A DNA stretch of 30,187 nt from Bacteroidales bacterium UBA1035 (GCA_002316835.1 DCEG01000042.1:1-30187); one strand, 5' to 3'; shown: positions 18,111-26,468, counted from the first letter of the stretch. Program-made: numbers and translations. The notes: generated by a model not told the origin, from the sequence alone.

Positions 18111-21100
18111 TTAGAATTTAACATTCAGGGAAAAACCAAATGAACGAGTTGGTGGCAATGATGAGTATTCAAAGGCTTGAGCATAATCTTCGCGAGAAAA
18201 TGAACCTTCCGGATTTACAGGTGCATTTTTAAAAATATATAATAAATCTCGCCCCGCGATGGATAGTTTTACATTATTAATAGGTGTTTTTTTCAACCAA
18301 GAGGAAGGAATAATATAGCCGAAGGACAGTTCTCGTAGTTTAGCAAAAGACGCATCGTACAAAAATTCTTCCCCCACACCGTATGCGCCTCCGATACTTG
18401 CATAATAATCTTCGGCATTTACTTTCTTCGTGTTTTCTTTTCCGGTAGATTTAACAACTCCATTTATAACCATTCCTTCTCTTCCTTCTATCGTTTTAGA
18501 AGAGGTTCCTGCGGTACGGGCATACATATCAGTAGTTGAAATAAAGCTTCCTCCCATACGTCCATCTACTAAAATGCTAAAAGATAGGTTCTTATATTGT
18601 ATTGTGGACGATAGAGACCCAGTCCAATCGGGAGTCATATTGCCTATAATCTTGTCTGTTTCTGTAATTGGCATACCATTATCTCCAATTAGAATTCGTC
18701 CTTCAGCATTACGTTCGTAGGCTTTAGAGATAATGTCGCCAAAACGTCCTCCTTCTTCAACAACTGCTTTTCCTACGCGTGTTTCCCCGATCACAAAGCG
18801 CTTTAATGTTGGATCCAATTCAATACATTTTGTGCGATTCATACCCCAATTTAATGTTGCATCCCATATCCAATCTTTTGTTTGGATAGGTCGTCCGGAA
18901 AGCATTATTTCCCATCCATGACTGGCCATTTTACCCGCATTTATATTTTTGTATTCATATCCTGACGACCCGGGCATGCTTACTTTTAAAATCTGATTAA
19001 TCGTATTAGAATTATAGCATGTAGCATCTAATCCTAAACGTCCATTAAACATTTTTATTTCTACACCAACTTCAGTGGAGTTTGTCTCTTCCGGCTTCAA
19101 ATTGTATAGAGGAAATACGGAAGAAGTTACGGCATTCAGGATATTTCCATTTGTTTTGCCTAAATTATAGACATTATACAACATATAAGGATAGGTGTCA
19201 TTCCCTACTTTTGCCCATGAGGTTCTTAGTTTTAAGAAAGATATTTGTCGGGGAAGGGTTACCATTTGAGATATGATAGCGGATAAACTGACGGATGGAT
19301 AAAAGTATGACCAGTTGTCTGAAGGAAGTGTGGAAGACCAATCGTTTCGGGCTGTTACATCGCAATATATCATGCTTTTGTATCCGATAGATGCATTTCC
19401 TAATATTGAGTTAACCCTTTTCTTTGAATAGGCTTCTGATACTGTTTGATTATTTCCATTTGCTAATGCTACTAAATAAGGAATATTAAACATGCCCGAT
19501 GAACCGGATAAATTGTTCCACTTATAGTAGGTTGTAGCCGTACCCAAGTTTGCGTTTACATCAAAATCATGAAATTGTTTTGTGAAATTTAACATTAAAT
19601 CTGCATTGAATTCTTCATTGGTTACTTGCGTATTAAAATACTGGCTGATATTAGCCGTAGTTGATGTTTGAACATATGTAGAGTAACTCTTCATTTGATC
19701 GTTATACCAATCAATTCCCACACGCCCTGTAAGTTTTAAATAATCTGTAAATTTAGCACTCATCTGTACCATTCCAATAAGACGATTTCTCTCATCTTTG
19801 TTTCCATTTGCCGGTAATGTTAAGGCATATGGATTTAAATATTCATTATTCGGACCTGTCCAGTTTACAACGTTTCCATTTGGATTGATTGGATTTCTTA
19901 GATCTTCCAATCGAATACTACGAGGTAAATTAATTAGTGATTTCATGACGCCGTATTCTCCTTGCGCCGGACGATTCAAGCCTTTTTGACGCATGAAGTT
20001 AACTTTTATTCCTAAGTCGATGAATGCACTACTAAATTGGGTGTTCAAATCATAGTATTGACGATTTAGTGAATGATTTGGCGTAATGCCCTGGTTTCTT
20101 GAATCAGAAAAAGAAAAACGAGCTGTTAAATTATCACTACCTCCTGATGCCGTAAGTGTATTTGTGTAATTTGTGCCTGTGCGATAGAAATTATGAATAA
20201 AATCATCTTGAGAAACAAGGGTATAATCTTTATAGGCACTTTCGCCATAAAATTCATTTCTCCAGTTCTTCACAGTAATGGAACCGTCCATTTTAGGCCC
20301 CCAGCTACCTTTCGCACTTGAAGAAAAAATTCCGTTTGAACCTTGAGCGTATTCGTTTTGATAACTATATGGATTATATGCTTGACTAAAATTTATATTT
20401 CCATTATATTCAATTTTTAACTCTCCGCTTTGACCTTTTTTTGTTGTGATGATGATAGCGCCGTTTTGTGCTCGAGAACCATAAATTGCTGCGGCATTTG
20501 CACCTTTTAACACTGAAATACTGGCAATATCATCCGGGTTTATCTCTGATGCGGCTCCCGAATAATCAGCACCACCCCATTGAGATGCCGTTCCAGTTTG
20601 ATTGTCACTAATCGGTATACCATCTATAACCCAAAGAGGTTGATTAGCTCCACTCAAAGAACTCGTTCCTCTCAAAACTACTCGGGTGGATCCTCCCATT
20701 CCGGTAGAAGATTGATTGATCTGAACACCTGCTATTTTTCCTTGTAACATGTTTGCTACGCTCTCGGAACGCAATTCGGTCATCCCTTCTGTTTTTATTT
20801 CTTGCATAGCATATCCTAATGCCTTTTTATCTCGTTTAATGCCAAGAGCTGTAACAACCACCTCTTCCAATAATTCAGTGTCATCAAGCAATATTACATC
20901 AATTCTTTGCCGATTATTAACCGGAATAATTTGTTTGGTGGTACCCACGTATGATACTTCAATTTCATCTTTTGACGAAACATTATTTAGCTCATAATTA
21001 CCATCTAAATCTGTAACAGTCCCATTGTTTGTTCCCTTGACAACAACTGTTACACCGATTAATGGTGTTTTCTTTGAATCTACAATATTACCTTTTATGG

Positions 21101-21188
21101 TAATATCTTGAGCAAACATACAGAAAGATACCATCCACATAAAGAAAAACGGAAGATACCGTACAACTAAGAGATTTGTTCTTTTCAT
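18111..21188 (-). CDS. SusC/RagA-family TonB-dependent transporter (pair 2)
   Basis: A 1025-residue outer-membrane TonB-dependent channel. The signal peptide (ending CMFAQ, about residue 27) precedes a carboxypeptidase-regulatory-like domain (IKGNIVDSKKTPLIGVTVVV), the TonB-box region EEVVVTALG (residues 108-116) and a plug domain with ISVLKGANAAAIYGSRAQNGAIIITTKKG. The barrel ends in RSFGFSLNVKF, an aromatic C-terminal strand. The TALGIKRDKKALGYA variant after the TonB box differs from the VGYGTQKK form of the other SusC, so the two belong to different SusC subgroups and are not a recent tandem duplication. It follows the GH28 gene by 32 bp and is coupled to its own SusD gene. Confidence 0.96.
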   Translation of the reverse strand: MKRTNLLVVRYLPFFFMWMVSFCMFAQDITIKGNIVDSKKTPLIGVTVVVKGTNNGTVTDLDGNYELNNVSSKDEIEVSYVGTTKQIIPVNNRQRIDVILLDDTELLEEVVVTALGIKRDKKALGYAMQEIKTEGMTELRSESVANMLQGKIAGVQINQSSTGMGGSTRVVLRGTSSLSGANQPLWVIDGIPISDNQTGTASQWGGADYSGAASEINPDDIASISVLKGANAAAIYGSRAQNGAIIITTKKGQSGELKIEYNGNINFSQAYNPYSYQNEYAQGSNGIFSSSAKGSWGPKMDGSITVKNWRNEFYGESAYKDYTLVSQDDFIHNFYRTGTNYTNTLTASGGSDNLTARFSFSDSRNQGITPNHSLNRQYYDLNTQFSSAFIDLGIKVNFMRQKGLNRPAQGEYGVMKSLINLPRSIRLEDLRNPINPNGNVVNWTGPNNEYLNPYALTLPANGNKDERNRLIGMVQMSAKFTDYLKLTGRVGIDWYNDQMKSYSTYVQTSTTANISQYFNTQVTNEEFNADLMLNFTKQFHDFDVNANLGTATTYYKWNNLSGSSGMFNIPYLVALANGNNQTVSEAYSKKRVNSILGNASIGYKSMIYCDVTARNDWSSTLPSDNWSYFYPSVSLSAIISQMVTLPRQISFLKLRTSWAKVGNDTYPYMLYNVYNLGKTNGNILNAVTSSVFPLYNLKPEETNSTEVGVEIKMFNGRLGLDATCYNSNTINQILKVSMPGSSGYEYKNINAGKMASHGWEIMLSGRPIQTKDWIWDATLNWGMNRTKCIELDPTLKRFVIGETRVGKAVVEEGGRFGDIISKAYERNAEGRILIGDNGMPITETDKIIGNMTPDWTGSLSSTIQYKNLSFSILVDGRMGGSFISTTDMYARTAGTSSKTIEGREGMVINGVVKSTGKENTKKVNAEDYYASIGGAYGVGEEFLYDASFAKLRELSFGYIIPSSWLKKTPINNVKLSIAGRDLLYIFKNAPVNPEGSFSREDYAQAFEYSSLPPTRSFGFSLNVKF

Positions 21189-21220
21189 TTTATTAAATCA
21201 TTAAATTTAGATTTTTATTT

Positions 21221-22729
21221 TTAGTTCTTTATATCAATTTTTGACATTGAATCTTTTTTTAGAAAAAAATGGCTTTTTCTATTTTTATAACTATTACCGG
21301 AAATCTGCAAAACCGAATTCTCTGCAAAGATCAAGTGTTTTAAAGGTATTCTCTCCGCTTTGATAGCTGAAAAAAGGTTCAGTCTTATATCTGAAGCATT
21401 CTCAAAATGCAAAGCATGTTGCCAAATCTCTTTTGTTGAAGAGAAATCAACAGCCAACTCATTTATATGCAATCCCGATACATTCTTTGCATATAGAACG
21501 TACGGATGGCAACTGCCCCAAACATTCACATAAGTGTTTTCCGAAATACTTTTACCCGGGAATAATTTTATGTTAGATAACGTAATATCCTCAATGCTTT
21601 TCTCCTCAAGCATGCTTCCGATAAAGCTATTGCCAACGTTTGTAGCCGTAAGGTTTGAGATGCTTATGTTTTTCATGTAACCCCCAAAAGGTTTATCCGG
21701 CTTTTCATTTCCCATCCACATGTAAATCGGTTGAGTAACATTGTGCATTATGATGTTGTTGAATTGTATGTTTTCGATTTTTGTTCCTTCGAATATGGCG
21801 CACGGATAATTGGGGTTTGGCAATACGCTAATCACGTTTATTCCGTGGTTTGAATTTCGGATGGTCAGGTTCTGGAAGATACAATCCCGAATGGGCGAAT
21901 CGCCTTCATATCCTACACGTATTCCGCAAGCGGGCGGCGAGCTGAGTATGCAATTAGAAACAATTATGTCTTCGCAAGGGCGCGTTTCTCCCAATCGTCC
22001 GCTATCGCTTTTTATGGCAATGGCATCGTCGCCGCCTTCGATGTTGCAGTTGGTAATAAGCACCCGACGGCAGCAATCAATATCGATACCGTCGGTATTG
22101 GGACCGTCAATGGCATTGCGAATGGTAATACCATTGATTTTCAAATCCTCGCAACCTAACGCCCATAAGGTATAGCAGGGTGAATTTTTCAGAAGAACAT
22201 CGTTTATCGCGAAAAACCGGCAATTTACAAAACCGATTAATCCGCTTGGGCGCCATGATTTGGGTTTTCTTACAAATTCAGAAAGCATTTCTTTGTGCCA
22301 AAAAGCATCGCCGTTTCCGTTTATTTTCCCCATGCCCGTAATGGATACGTGTTCGGCATTTTCGGCAAAAATCAGGAAAAACTTATCCTCTAGCCCTGCT
22401 TTTTGAGGAATTGGGACATAATCTTGCTTATTGGGACTTCCCAATAACTCTGCACCGGGTTCAATATGTAATTGTACGTTGTTTCTTAAGAAAATAGTTC
22501 CAATTACGTAACAGCCGGCGGAAACGTTCACAATTCCTCCGCCTAAAGCCGCGCAATTATCTATCGCTTGTTGAAAAGCAATGGTGTTCAACGTTTTCCC
22601 GTCTCCTTTCGCCTCAAAATCGGTAACATTCCACACATTGTTATGCGGAATAAGGCTTTTTTGTGCTTTGCCTGGATAGAAAAAGCACATATTTAAAATG
22701 AGAAAGAGATAGAAAACCTTATTTTTCAT
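21221..22729 (-). CDS. GH28-fold (polygalacturonase-like) secreted protein
   Basis: A 502-residue secreted right-handed beta-helix protein of the glycoside hydrolase family 28 type. Signal peptide residues 1-22 end in GKAQ. The helix begins with NVTDFEAKGDGKTLNTIAFQ (residues 34-53) and IVNVSAGCYVIGTIFLRNNV. Two of the GH28 catalytic segments are present: NTDGIDI (Asp213) and GGDDAIAIKSD (Asp234, Asp235). The third block, normally GHG around a catalytic-site His, reads CGIRVGYEG (residues 268-276) and has no His. No clear R-I-K block follows. It may therefore act on a non-pectic uronide, use a variant mechanism, or be non-catalytic. It lies 12 bp after the DUF4434 gene and 32 bp before SusC. 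Confidence 0.85.
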   Translation of the reverse strand: MKNKVFYLFLILNMCFFYPGKAQKSLIPHNNVWNVTDFEAKGDGKTLNTIAFQQAIDNCAALGGGIVNVSAGCYVIGTIFLRNNVQLHIEPGAELLGSPNKQDYVPIPQKAGLEDKFFLIFAENAEHVSITGMGKINGNGDAFWHKEMLSEFVRKPKSWRPSGLIGFVNCRFFAINDVLLKNSPCYTLWALGCEDLKINGITIRNAIDGPNTDGIDIDCCRRVLITNCNIEGGDDAIAIKSDSGRLGETRPCEDIIVSNCILSSPPACGIRVGYEGDSPIRDCIFQNLTIRNSNHGINVISVLPNPNYPCAIFEGTKIENIQFNNIIMHNVTQPIYMWMGNEKPDKPFGGYMKNISISNLTATNVGNSFIGSMLEEKSIEDITLSNIKLFPGKSISENTYVNVWGSCHPYVLYAKNVSGLHINELAVDFSSTKEIWQHALHFENASDIRLNLFSAIKAERIPLKHLIFAENSVLQISGNSYKNRKSHFFLKKDSMSKIDIKN

Positions 22730-22741
22730 GCGTTGAGGCGA

Positions 22742-23854
22742 TTATAATTGTCCTTTAAAATGCGCTTTATACCGCTCATACAATCCCGCCGCTTGCAAAT
22801 AGGTGGAATTGGGGCTCATAAAATGCGAAAATTCAAACGTAATGGCGTTTTCCATTCCTGCTTTTCGCGCGGCTTCGAGTTTTAACAACAGTTTTTCCCA
22901 TTTTATGGGTAGGAACCGAATGGGCATATCGCGATCGAACGATTCGATGTTTGTCCAGCATTTTATTCCGTATTTATCGGCAAGTTTTTTGTTTACCACC
23001 AAGTAGTCGTATAATTCGTGATAATCCACTTGTCCGTCTTGAAATGCCATGATGTCCACAGCATCTTTTACGTTACTCAATATTTCGTCCCATTCTTCTT
23101 CGTGCTCTTTTACCGATAGGGATTTATCGCCCGCCATTACCTGGTCGGTTTTTACGCCGTGAATATAAGGCGATACCAATGTCGGCAGATTTCCCGAAAC
23201 AGTTTTTGCGTGTTTCCCCACTTCCGCATATATTTTAGCCATGTTTTTTGTCCGGCGACTTATTTCTTGTGATAAATACCATCCTTGAAAAGAGGTGTGA
23301 TGTCCGTATTTTTTCCACACTTCGTCAATCAAACGCATGTTCAAGTCAATTTCTTTTTGGAAAGAGCCTTCAATCCAATATTTCCCCGAATCGTACATTC
23401 CGAAATAGAAAGCCATACCGTGCTTGTCGGCTAACGTGAGAAACATTTCGGTTAAGTCTACCGGAGGATAATACACGTCTTCGGTTTTGAGAATACACTC
23501 AAAGGGCGAGGCAATCCATTTTGCCAACCCCGAACGAATCATAACCACGGTATTTATTCCGATGGCTTTCATCGCCTGAAAATCCTTGCCCCACTCTTTT
23601 ACTCCCCAGTTCTGATGAGGAATATCCCAGCTTACTTCATCGAGAAATGTTGCGCGAATGGGCATTCCTTTAAAAATACCGGGTGTTTCGAACATTTTGT
23701 TACTTAGTGTACTTTCTCTCTGAACTTTTCCTCCTTTCTCCAAAAAACCTGACCCACATCCGCTTAATGATTGAGCGGCCATCAATCCGGCTGACCCCAT
23801 GGTAATATTTTTCAGAAAACTCCTTCTACTTTTTAATAGATTCATATTCTTCAT
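22742..23854 (-). CDS. DUF4434 protein with Tat-type lipoprotein signal, putative glycosidase-like TIM barrel (copy B)
   Basis: A 370-residue paralogue of the protein at 246-1361. The N-terminus has a twin-arginine motif (KSRRSFLKN, Arg10-Arg11) and then AAQSLSGCGSG, a lipobox-like site with Cys33, so this copy may be a Tat-exported lipoprotein, whereas copy A has no Cys there. Shared blocks are TFLDEVSWDIPHQNWG, NTVVMIRSG, FYFGMYDSGKYW, GWYLSQEISRRTK, AFQDGQVDYHEL, CWTNIESFDRDMP and ITFEFSHFMSPNS. Candidate catalytic acids are the Glu of SQEISR and the Glu of NIESF. The gene overlaps the end of the DUF4855-like gene by ATGA (23851-23854), so the two products are probably made in fixed ratio. 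Enzymatic activity of the family is not established to my knowledge. Confidence 0.85.
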   Translation of the reverse strand: MKNMNLLKSRRSFLKNITMGSAGLMAAQSLSGCGSGFLEKGGKVQRESTLSNKMFETPGIFKGMPIRATFLDEVSWDIPHQNWGVKEWGKDFQAMKAIGINTVVMIRSGLAKWIASPFECILKTEDVYYPPVDLTEMFLTLADKHGMAFYFGMYDSGKYWIEGSFQKEIDLNMRLIDEVWKKYGHHTSFQGWYLSQEISRRTKNMAKIYAEVGKHAKTVSGNLPTLVSPYIHGVKTDQVMAGDKSLSVKEHEEEWDEILSNVKDAVDIMAFQDGQVDYHELYDYLVVNKKLADKYGIKCWTNIESFDRDMPIRFLPIKWEKLLLKLEAARKAGMENAITFEFSHFMSPNSTYLQAAGLYERYKAHFKGQL

Positions 23855-24981
23855 TTTTTCACTTTTTGTCTGCTTATGATGATATCAATCAATCGATTAT
23901 ATAATTGAACATCTTCGGAATATTTCGATTGCGATAAACGGTAAAAGGCGTCGCCTCCTTGATAATAAGCCACTTTTAAAGAATCGAAAACTCCGTTTTT
24001 TTCAAAAACATCTAAATAGTCATTCAGCCGTTGTCCCCAGTCCTTGGAGTTCTTTAACACTCTTTCGTCAAATTCCACTTCCATGTTCATTTGATTATTC
24101 CTTGCTCTCTCGCATGCTTCTTGTAACTGTGTGAAAGGAACTTTCTCATTGAAAAAATAATTGGGCTGATAATAAACTTGATTAAAACCTAAACTTTTCC
24201 ACTCTTGGTATCCATCGGAATTAAAATAAGGAATCCAATAGAAATCATAATCTTTTTTGTATATAAATGCTGCTACGTCCTTAGCTAAATCACGACTATT
24301 CGTGGCTTCTTCGGCCAACCAATAAAAGCCCACTAACTCTACATAGTTAAAATTTGCCTTTTTAAAAAGTTGTTCAGCATAATCTATATACCATTTACAC
24401 GCTTTTAACCGGTCTTTTTTATTAGAAAAATTTAAACTTATACCATCCAGTTCCCCCCAATCTGTTTGATTTGGAATGGGTTCCGGCAGAGCTAAAACAA
24501 CTTTCCTTTTGTCTAATTCGTCCGCTATCTTACCGCTTAGAAAAACATCTTCTAATTGGGCATTTAGCGCATGAATAGCATTGCCTTCGGAAAAGTAATT
24601 TTCAAGTAATGCCGTCCATTCTGTTTTGCGTGCGGCTAACTTCTCATAACCCGACGCAAATCCCCGTCCTTTTCCATCTTTTATTTCCAAAAACAAAAAT
24701 CCGTCGAACAATAATGTGTGTTTTTCGCTTTTCAATGTGGAAACATAGGGCGAGAAATGATTTTTATCCCACTTTATATTTCGATGAATTCCACCATCAT
24801 AAATAAGGACTAAATCATTAGGAACAGCCTTGTAATGTTTGTGATTTTCTAATTTCACGTCTTCACGAAAAATAATTTCGTCATCGCTGTTGCCATTATA
24901 TCCATTAGAACAAACAATCAAACAGAGGATTGTAGATAAAAACAACGGGACGTATGTTAATATTTTTTTGGATAAAGTCAT
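23851..24981 (-). CDS. DUF4855-like lipoprotein, putative TIM-barrel glycosidase-like protein
   Basis: A 376-residue exported protein resembling the DUF4855 family. The N-terminal hydrophobic segment (residues 8-24) ends at LIVC, a plausible lipobox (Cys24). Family-like features are DLVLIYDGGIHRNIKWDKNHFSPYV, TLLFDGFLFLEIKDGKGRGFASGY, RKVVLALPEPIPNQTDWGE, YVELVGFYWLAEEATNSRD, YDFYWIPYFNSDGYQEWKSLGFNQVYYQPNYF and MNMEVEFDERVL. The acidic pairs in YWLAEE and EVEFDE are candidate active-site residues. The gene starts one base after the stop of the epimerase gene and ends in an ATGA overlap with DUF4434 copy B. Function is not known; pairing with DUF4434 suggests that the two act on the same substrate. 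The family call is by recalled motif pattern. Confidence 0.75.
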   Translation of the reverse strand: MTLSKKILTYVPLFLSTILCLIVCSNGYNGNSDDEIIFREDVKLENHKHYKAVPNDLVLIYDGGIHRNIKWDKNHFSPYVSTLKSEKHTLLFDGFLFLEIKDGKGRGFASGYEKLAARKTEWTALLENYFSEGNAIHALNAQLEDVFLSGKIADELDKRKVVLALPEPIPNQTDWGELDGISLNFSNKKDRLKACKWYIDYAEQLFKKANFNYVELVGFYWLAEEATNSRDLAKDVAAFIYKKDYDFYWIPYFNSDGYQEWKSLGFNQVYYQPNYFFNEKVPFTQLQEACERARNNQMNMEVEFDERVLKNSKDWGQRLNDYLDVFEKNGVFDSLKVAYYQGGDAFYRLSQSKYSEDVQLYNRLIDIIISRQKVKK

Positions 24982-24982
24982 G

Positions 24983-26152
24983 TTATTTGTTTATTTTTTC
25001 CAACGTTTTCCAACACTGATACAATCCCCTCGGCACATGGAAACAGCCTTTCCATTTTCCGCCTTTGAGGTTGAGCAGCACTTGGCCTTGGCGATTGAGG
25101 TAACCATACCATTCGGGATATTCCGGGTCTTTGAAGTGCGACCACGTGTAATCGTGTATTTTCTCGAACCAGGCGAGACACTCTTTCGAACCGGTTAGTT
25201 GATAGCCTTTGAGCAAGGAAATCAGCGTTTCGATATGCACCCACCAAAGTTTCTGATCCCATTCTAATTGTTGCGTGGGATGACCCAACCTGTCCATGAA
25301 ATAGAAGATGCCGCCGTACTGCTTGTCCCAACCGTATTCAATCATCGTGAGGGTGGTTTTTACGGCTTTTTCTATCAGTTCGGGACGATGCTGGCGTTCG
25401 CCCAAATCCATGATAAACCACATGGCTTCGATGGCGTGCCCGGGATTGACAAGGCGTCCGTCGAACGTATCGGACAAGCCCCCATCAAGATGGATATTTT
25501 CTACAATAATGCCGTCGAGTTCGGGGCGGAGAAAGACTTCCATTACCTCGTGGATACACGTTTCCATGGTTTGTTCAAGAAACGGTTTATCGAGCAGGTG
25601 TTCTATTTCCAACGAAAGGTTGCAGAGAATCATCGGCAGGGCAAAGTTTTTCAACGCGCGCGTACCATTGTGGCTTTTGTTCCATTTGCCTTTGGGGTTA
25701 TCTACTTTTGAAAGAATAATATCGAACGTACGCTTGGCGATATCGGCGTATTCCGGGTTACCCGTAGCGAGGCTCAATTGTCCGAAAGCCATCGTAGCGA
25801 AGGTATAGGAAAAAATATTGTAAGGCTCCACGAGCGGTTTTCCTTCGCGTGTAAGTGAGAAATACCAGTTAAAGTTGCCGTCGTGTCCGTGTTTTTTCAG
25901 AAATTCGGCGCCTTGAATGGCGCAATCAAGCCACTCTTGGCGTTTTTCCACTTTATTATATAGCATGGAAAAAAGCCATACTTGTCGTGCTTGCAGCCAG
26001 ATGAACTTATCGGTATCGAAAATGTTTCCTTGACGGTCGAGGCAAGTAAAGTATCCGCCGAACTCATAATCTTGCGATTTACTCAACCAAAAGGGAAGAA
26101 TATTGTCTAATAGTTCGTTTTTGTAGAGTTGTTCTAGTTTTATTAAATCCAT
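24983..26152 (-). CDS. N-acylglucosamine 2-epimerase (AGE family)
   Basis: A 389-residue cytoplasmic enzyme with no signal peptide, the only clearly cytoplasmic enzyme in the locus. AGE enzymes interconvert N-acetylglucosamine and N-acetylmannosamine; close relatives epimerise cellobiose or mannose, so substrate is not certain. Visible active-site residues are Arg56 (WLQARQVW), His239 (NPGHAIEAMWF), Glu308 (WWVHIETL) and His372 (CFHVPRGLY). As I recall, cyanobacterial AGE uses Arg57, His239, Glu308 and His372, nearly the same numbering, which favours true AGE activity. I start at the ATG 26150-26152; a longer frame to 26239 adds 29 Ile/Tyr-rich residues not typical of the family and would run into the promoter box at 26237-26244. 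It is the first gene of the polysaccharide locus and lies 1 bp from the next. Confidence 0.9.
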   Translation of the reverse strand: MDLIKLEQLYKNELLDNILPFWLSKSQDYEFGGYFTCLDRQGNIFDTDKFIWLQARQVWLFSMLYNKVEKRQEWLDCAIQGAEFLKKHGHDGNFNWYFSLTREGKPLVEPYNIFSYTFATMAFGQLSLATGNPEYADIAKRTFDIILSKVDNPKGKWNKSHNGTRALKNFALPMILCNLSLEIEHLLDKPFLEQTMETCIHEVMEVFLRPELDGIIVENIHLDGGLSDTFDGRLVNPGHAIEAMWFIMDLGERQHRPELIEKAVKTTLTMIEYGWDKQYGGIFYFMDRLGHPTQQLEWDQKLWWVHIETLISLLKGYQLTGSKECLAWFEKIHDYTWSHFKDPEYPEWYGYLNRQGQVLLNLKGGKWKGCFHVPRGLYQCWKTLEKINK

Positions 26153-26468
26153 TTTGATATATATTGATAAATATATTGAGGTTTGAATAAAAAAGTAATT
26201 AAAAGCCTTCGATATATTAATAATGATAATATCTTGCAAAGATAAAATAAATAAATTTAATAAATGGCAGATTGATAAAATATTTTACTAAAAAGCAAAA
26301 AAATTAACATTTATGGTTTTCAAATTAAAAAATGTCGATGTTTTTGTGGTAAATCTTTGAAATAAATGGTTTGGAATTAAGATTTGGAAATTTATGAACG
26401 TAAAAAGTTAATTAAAGTAGCGTTGAAAAGATCTTTAATTTTTAAATTATGAGGGAATATATGAGTAA
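26153..26468. other. AT-rich intergenic region upstream of the epimerase, probable locus promoter region
   Basis: This 316-bp gap is the longest in the window and is strikingly AT-rich. It separates the nucleotidyltransferase from the polysaccharide locus. It holds the promoter-like box at 26237-26244, a 9-base direct repeat (ATATATTGA at 26159-26167 and 26171-26179) and two TTTGGAA repeats 13 bp apart near 26370-26390 that could be an operator. A weak 8-bp AT stem at 26410-26417 with 26433-26440 might end the upstream transcript. I see no gene in it on either strand. Confidence 0.6.
26237..26244 (-). promoter_or_regulatory. Bacteroidota-type -7 promoter box (TATCTTTG)
   Basis: On the minus strand the sequence reads TATCTTTG, a full match to the Bacteroides primary-sigma -7 consensus TAnnTTTG. 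A start site just downstream would give a leader of roughly 75-85 bases before the epimerase ATG at 26152. No exact TTTG -33 element is found at the expected distance; that side is only T-rich. As this is the only good promoter box in the large gap before the locus, it is the best candidate for driving the epimerase and genes behind it. Confidence 0.5.

Noticed and set aside
25308..25808. Open frame of 166 codons on the plus strand
   Set aside because: It lies fully inside the N-acylglucosamine 2-epimerase gene, antisense, and a second overlapping plus frame exists there too. Both are shadows of a conserved gene.
26159..26179. Direct repeat ATATATTGA with 12-base period in the epimerase leader
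   Set aside because: In such an AT-rich stretch a 9-base repeat is easily expected by chance. I note it but do not claim a binding site.
26153..26239. Longer N-terminus of the epimerase
   Set aside because: The extra 29 residues are Ile/Tyr-rich, not typical of the cytoplasmic family, and they reach into the promoter box. The ATG at 26152 gives the family length and active-site numbering.
26410..26440. Terminator after the nucleotidyltransferase gene
   Set aside because: An 8-bp stem made only of A/T plus one G-C pair with a 15-base loop is too weak. The run of T after it is broken and not adjacent to the stem.
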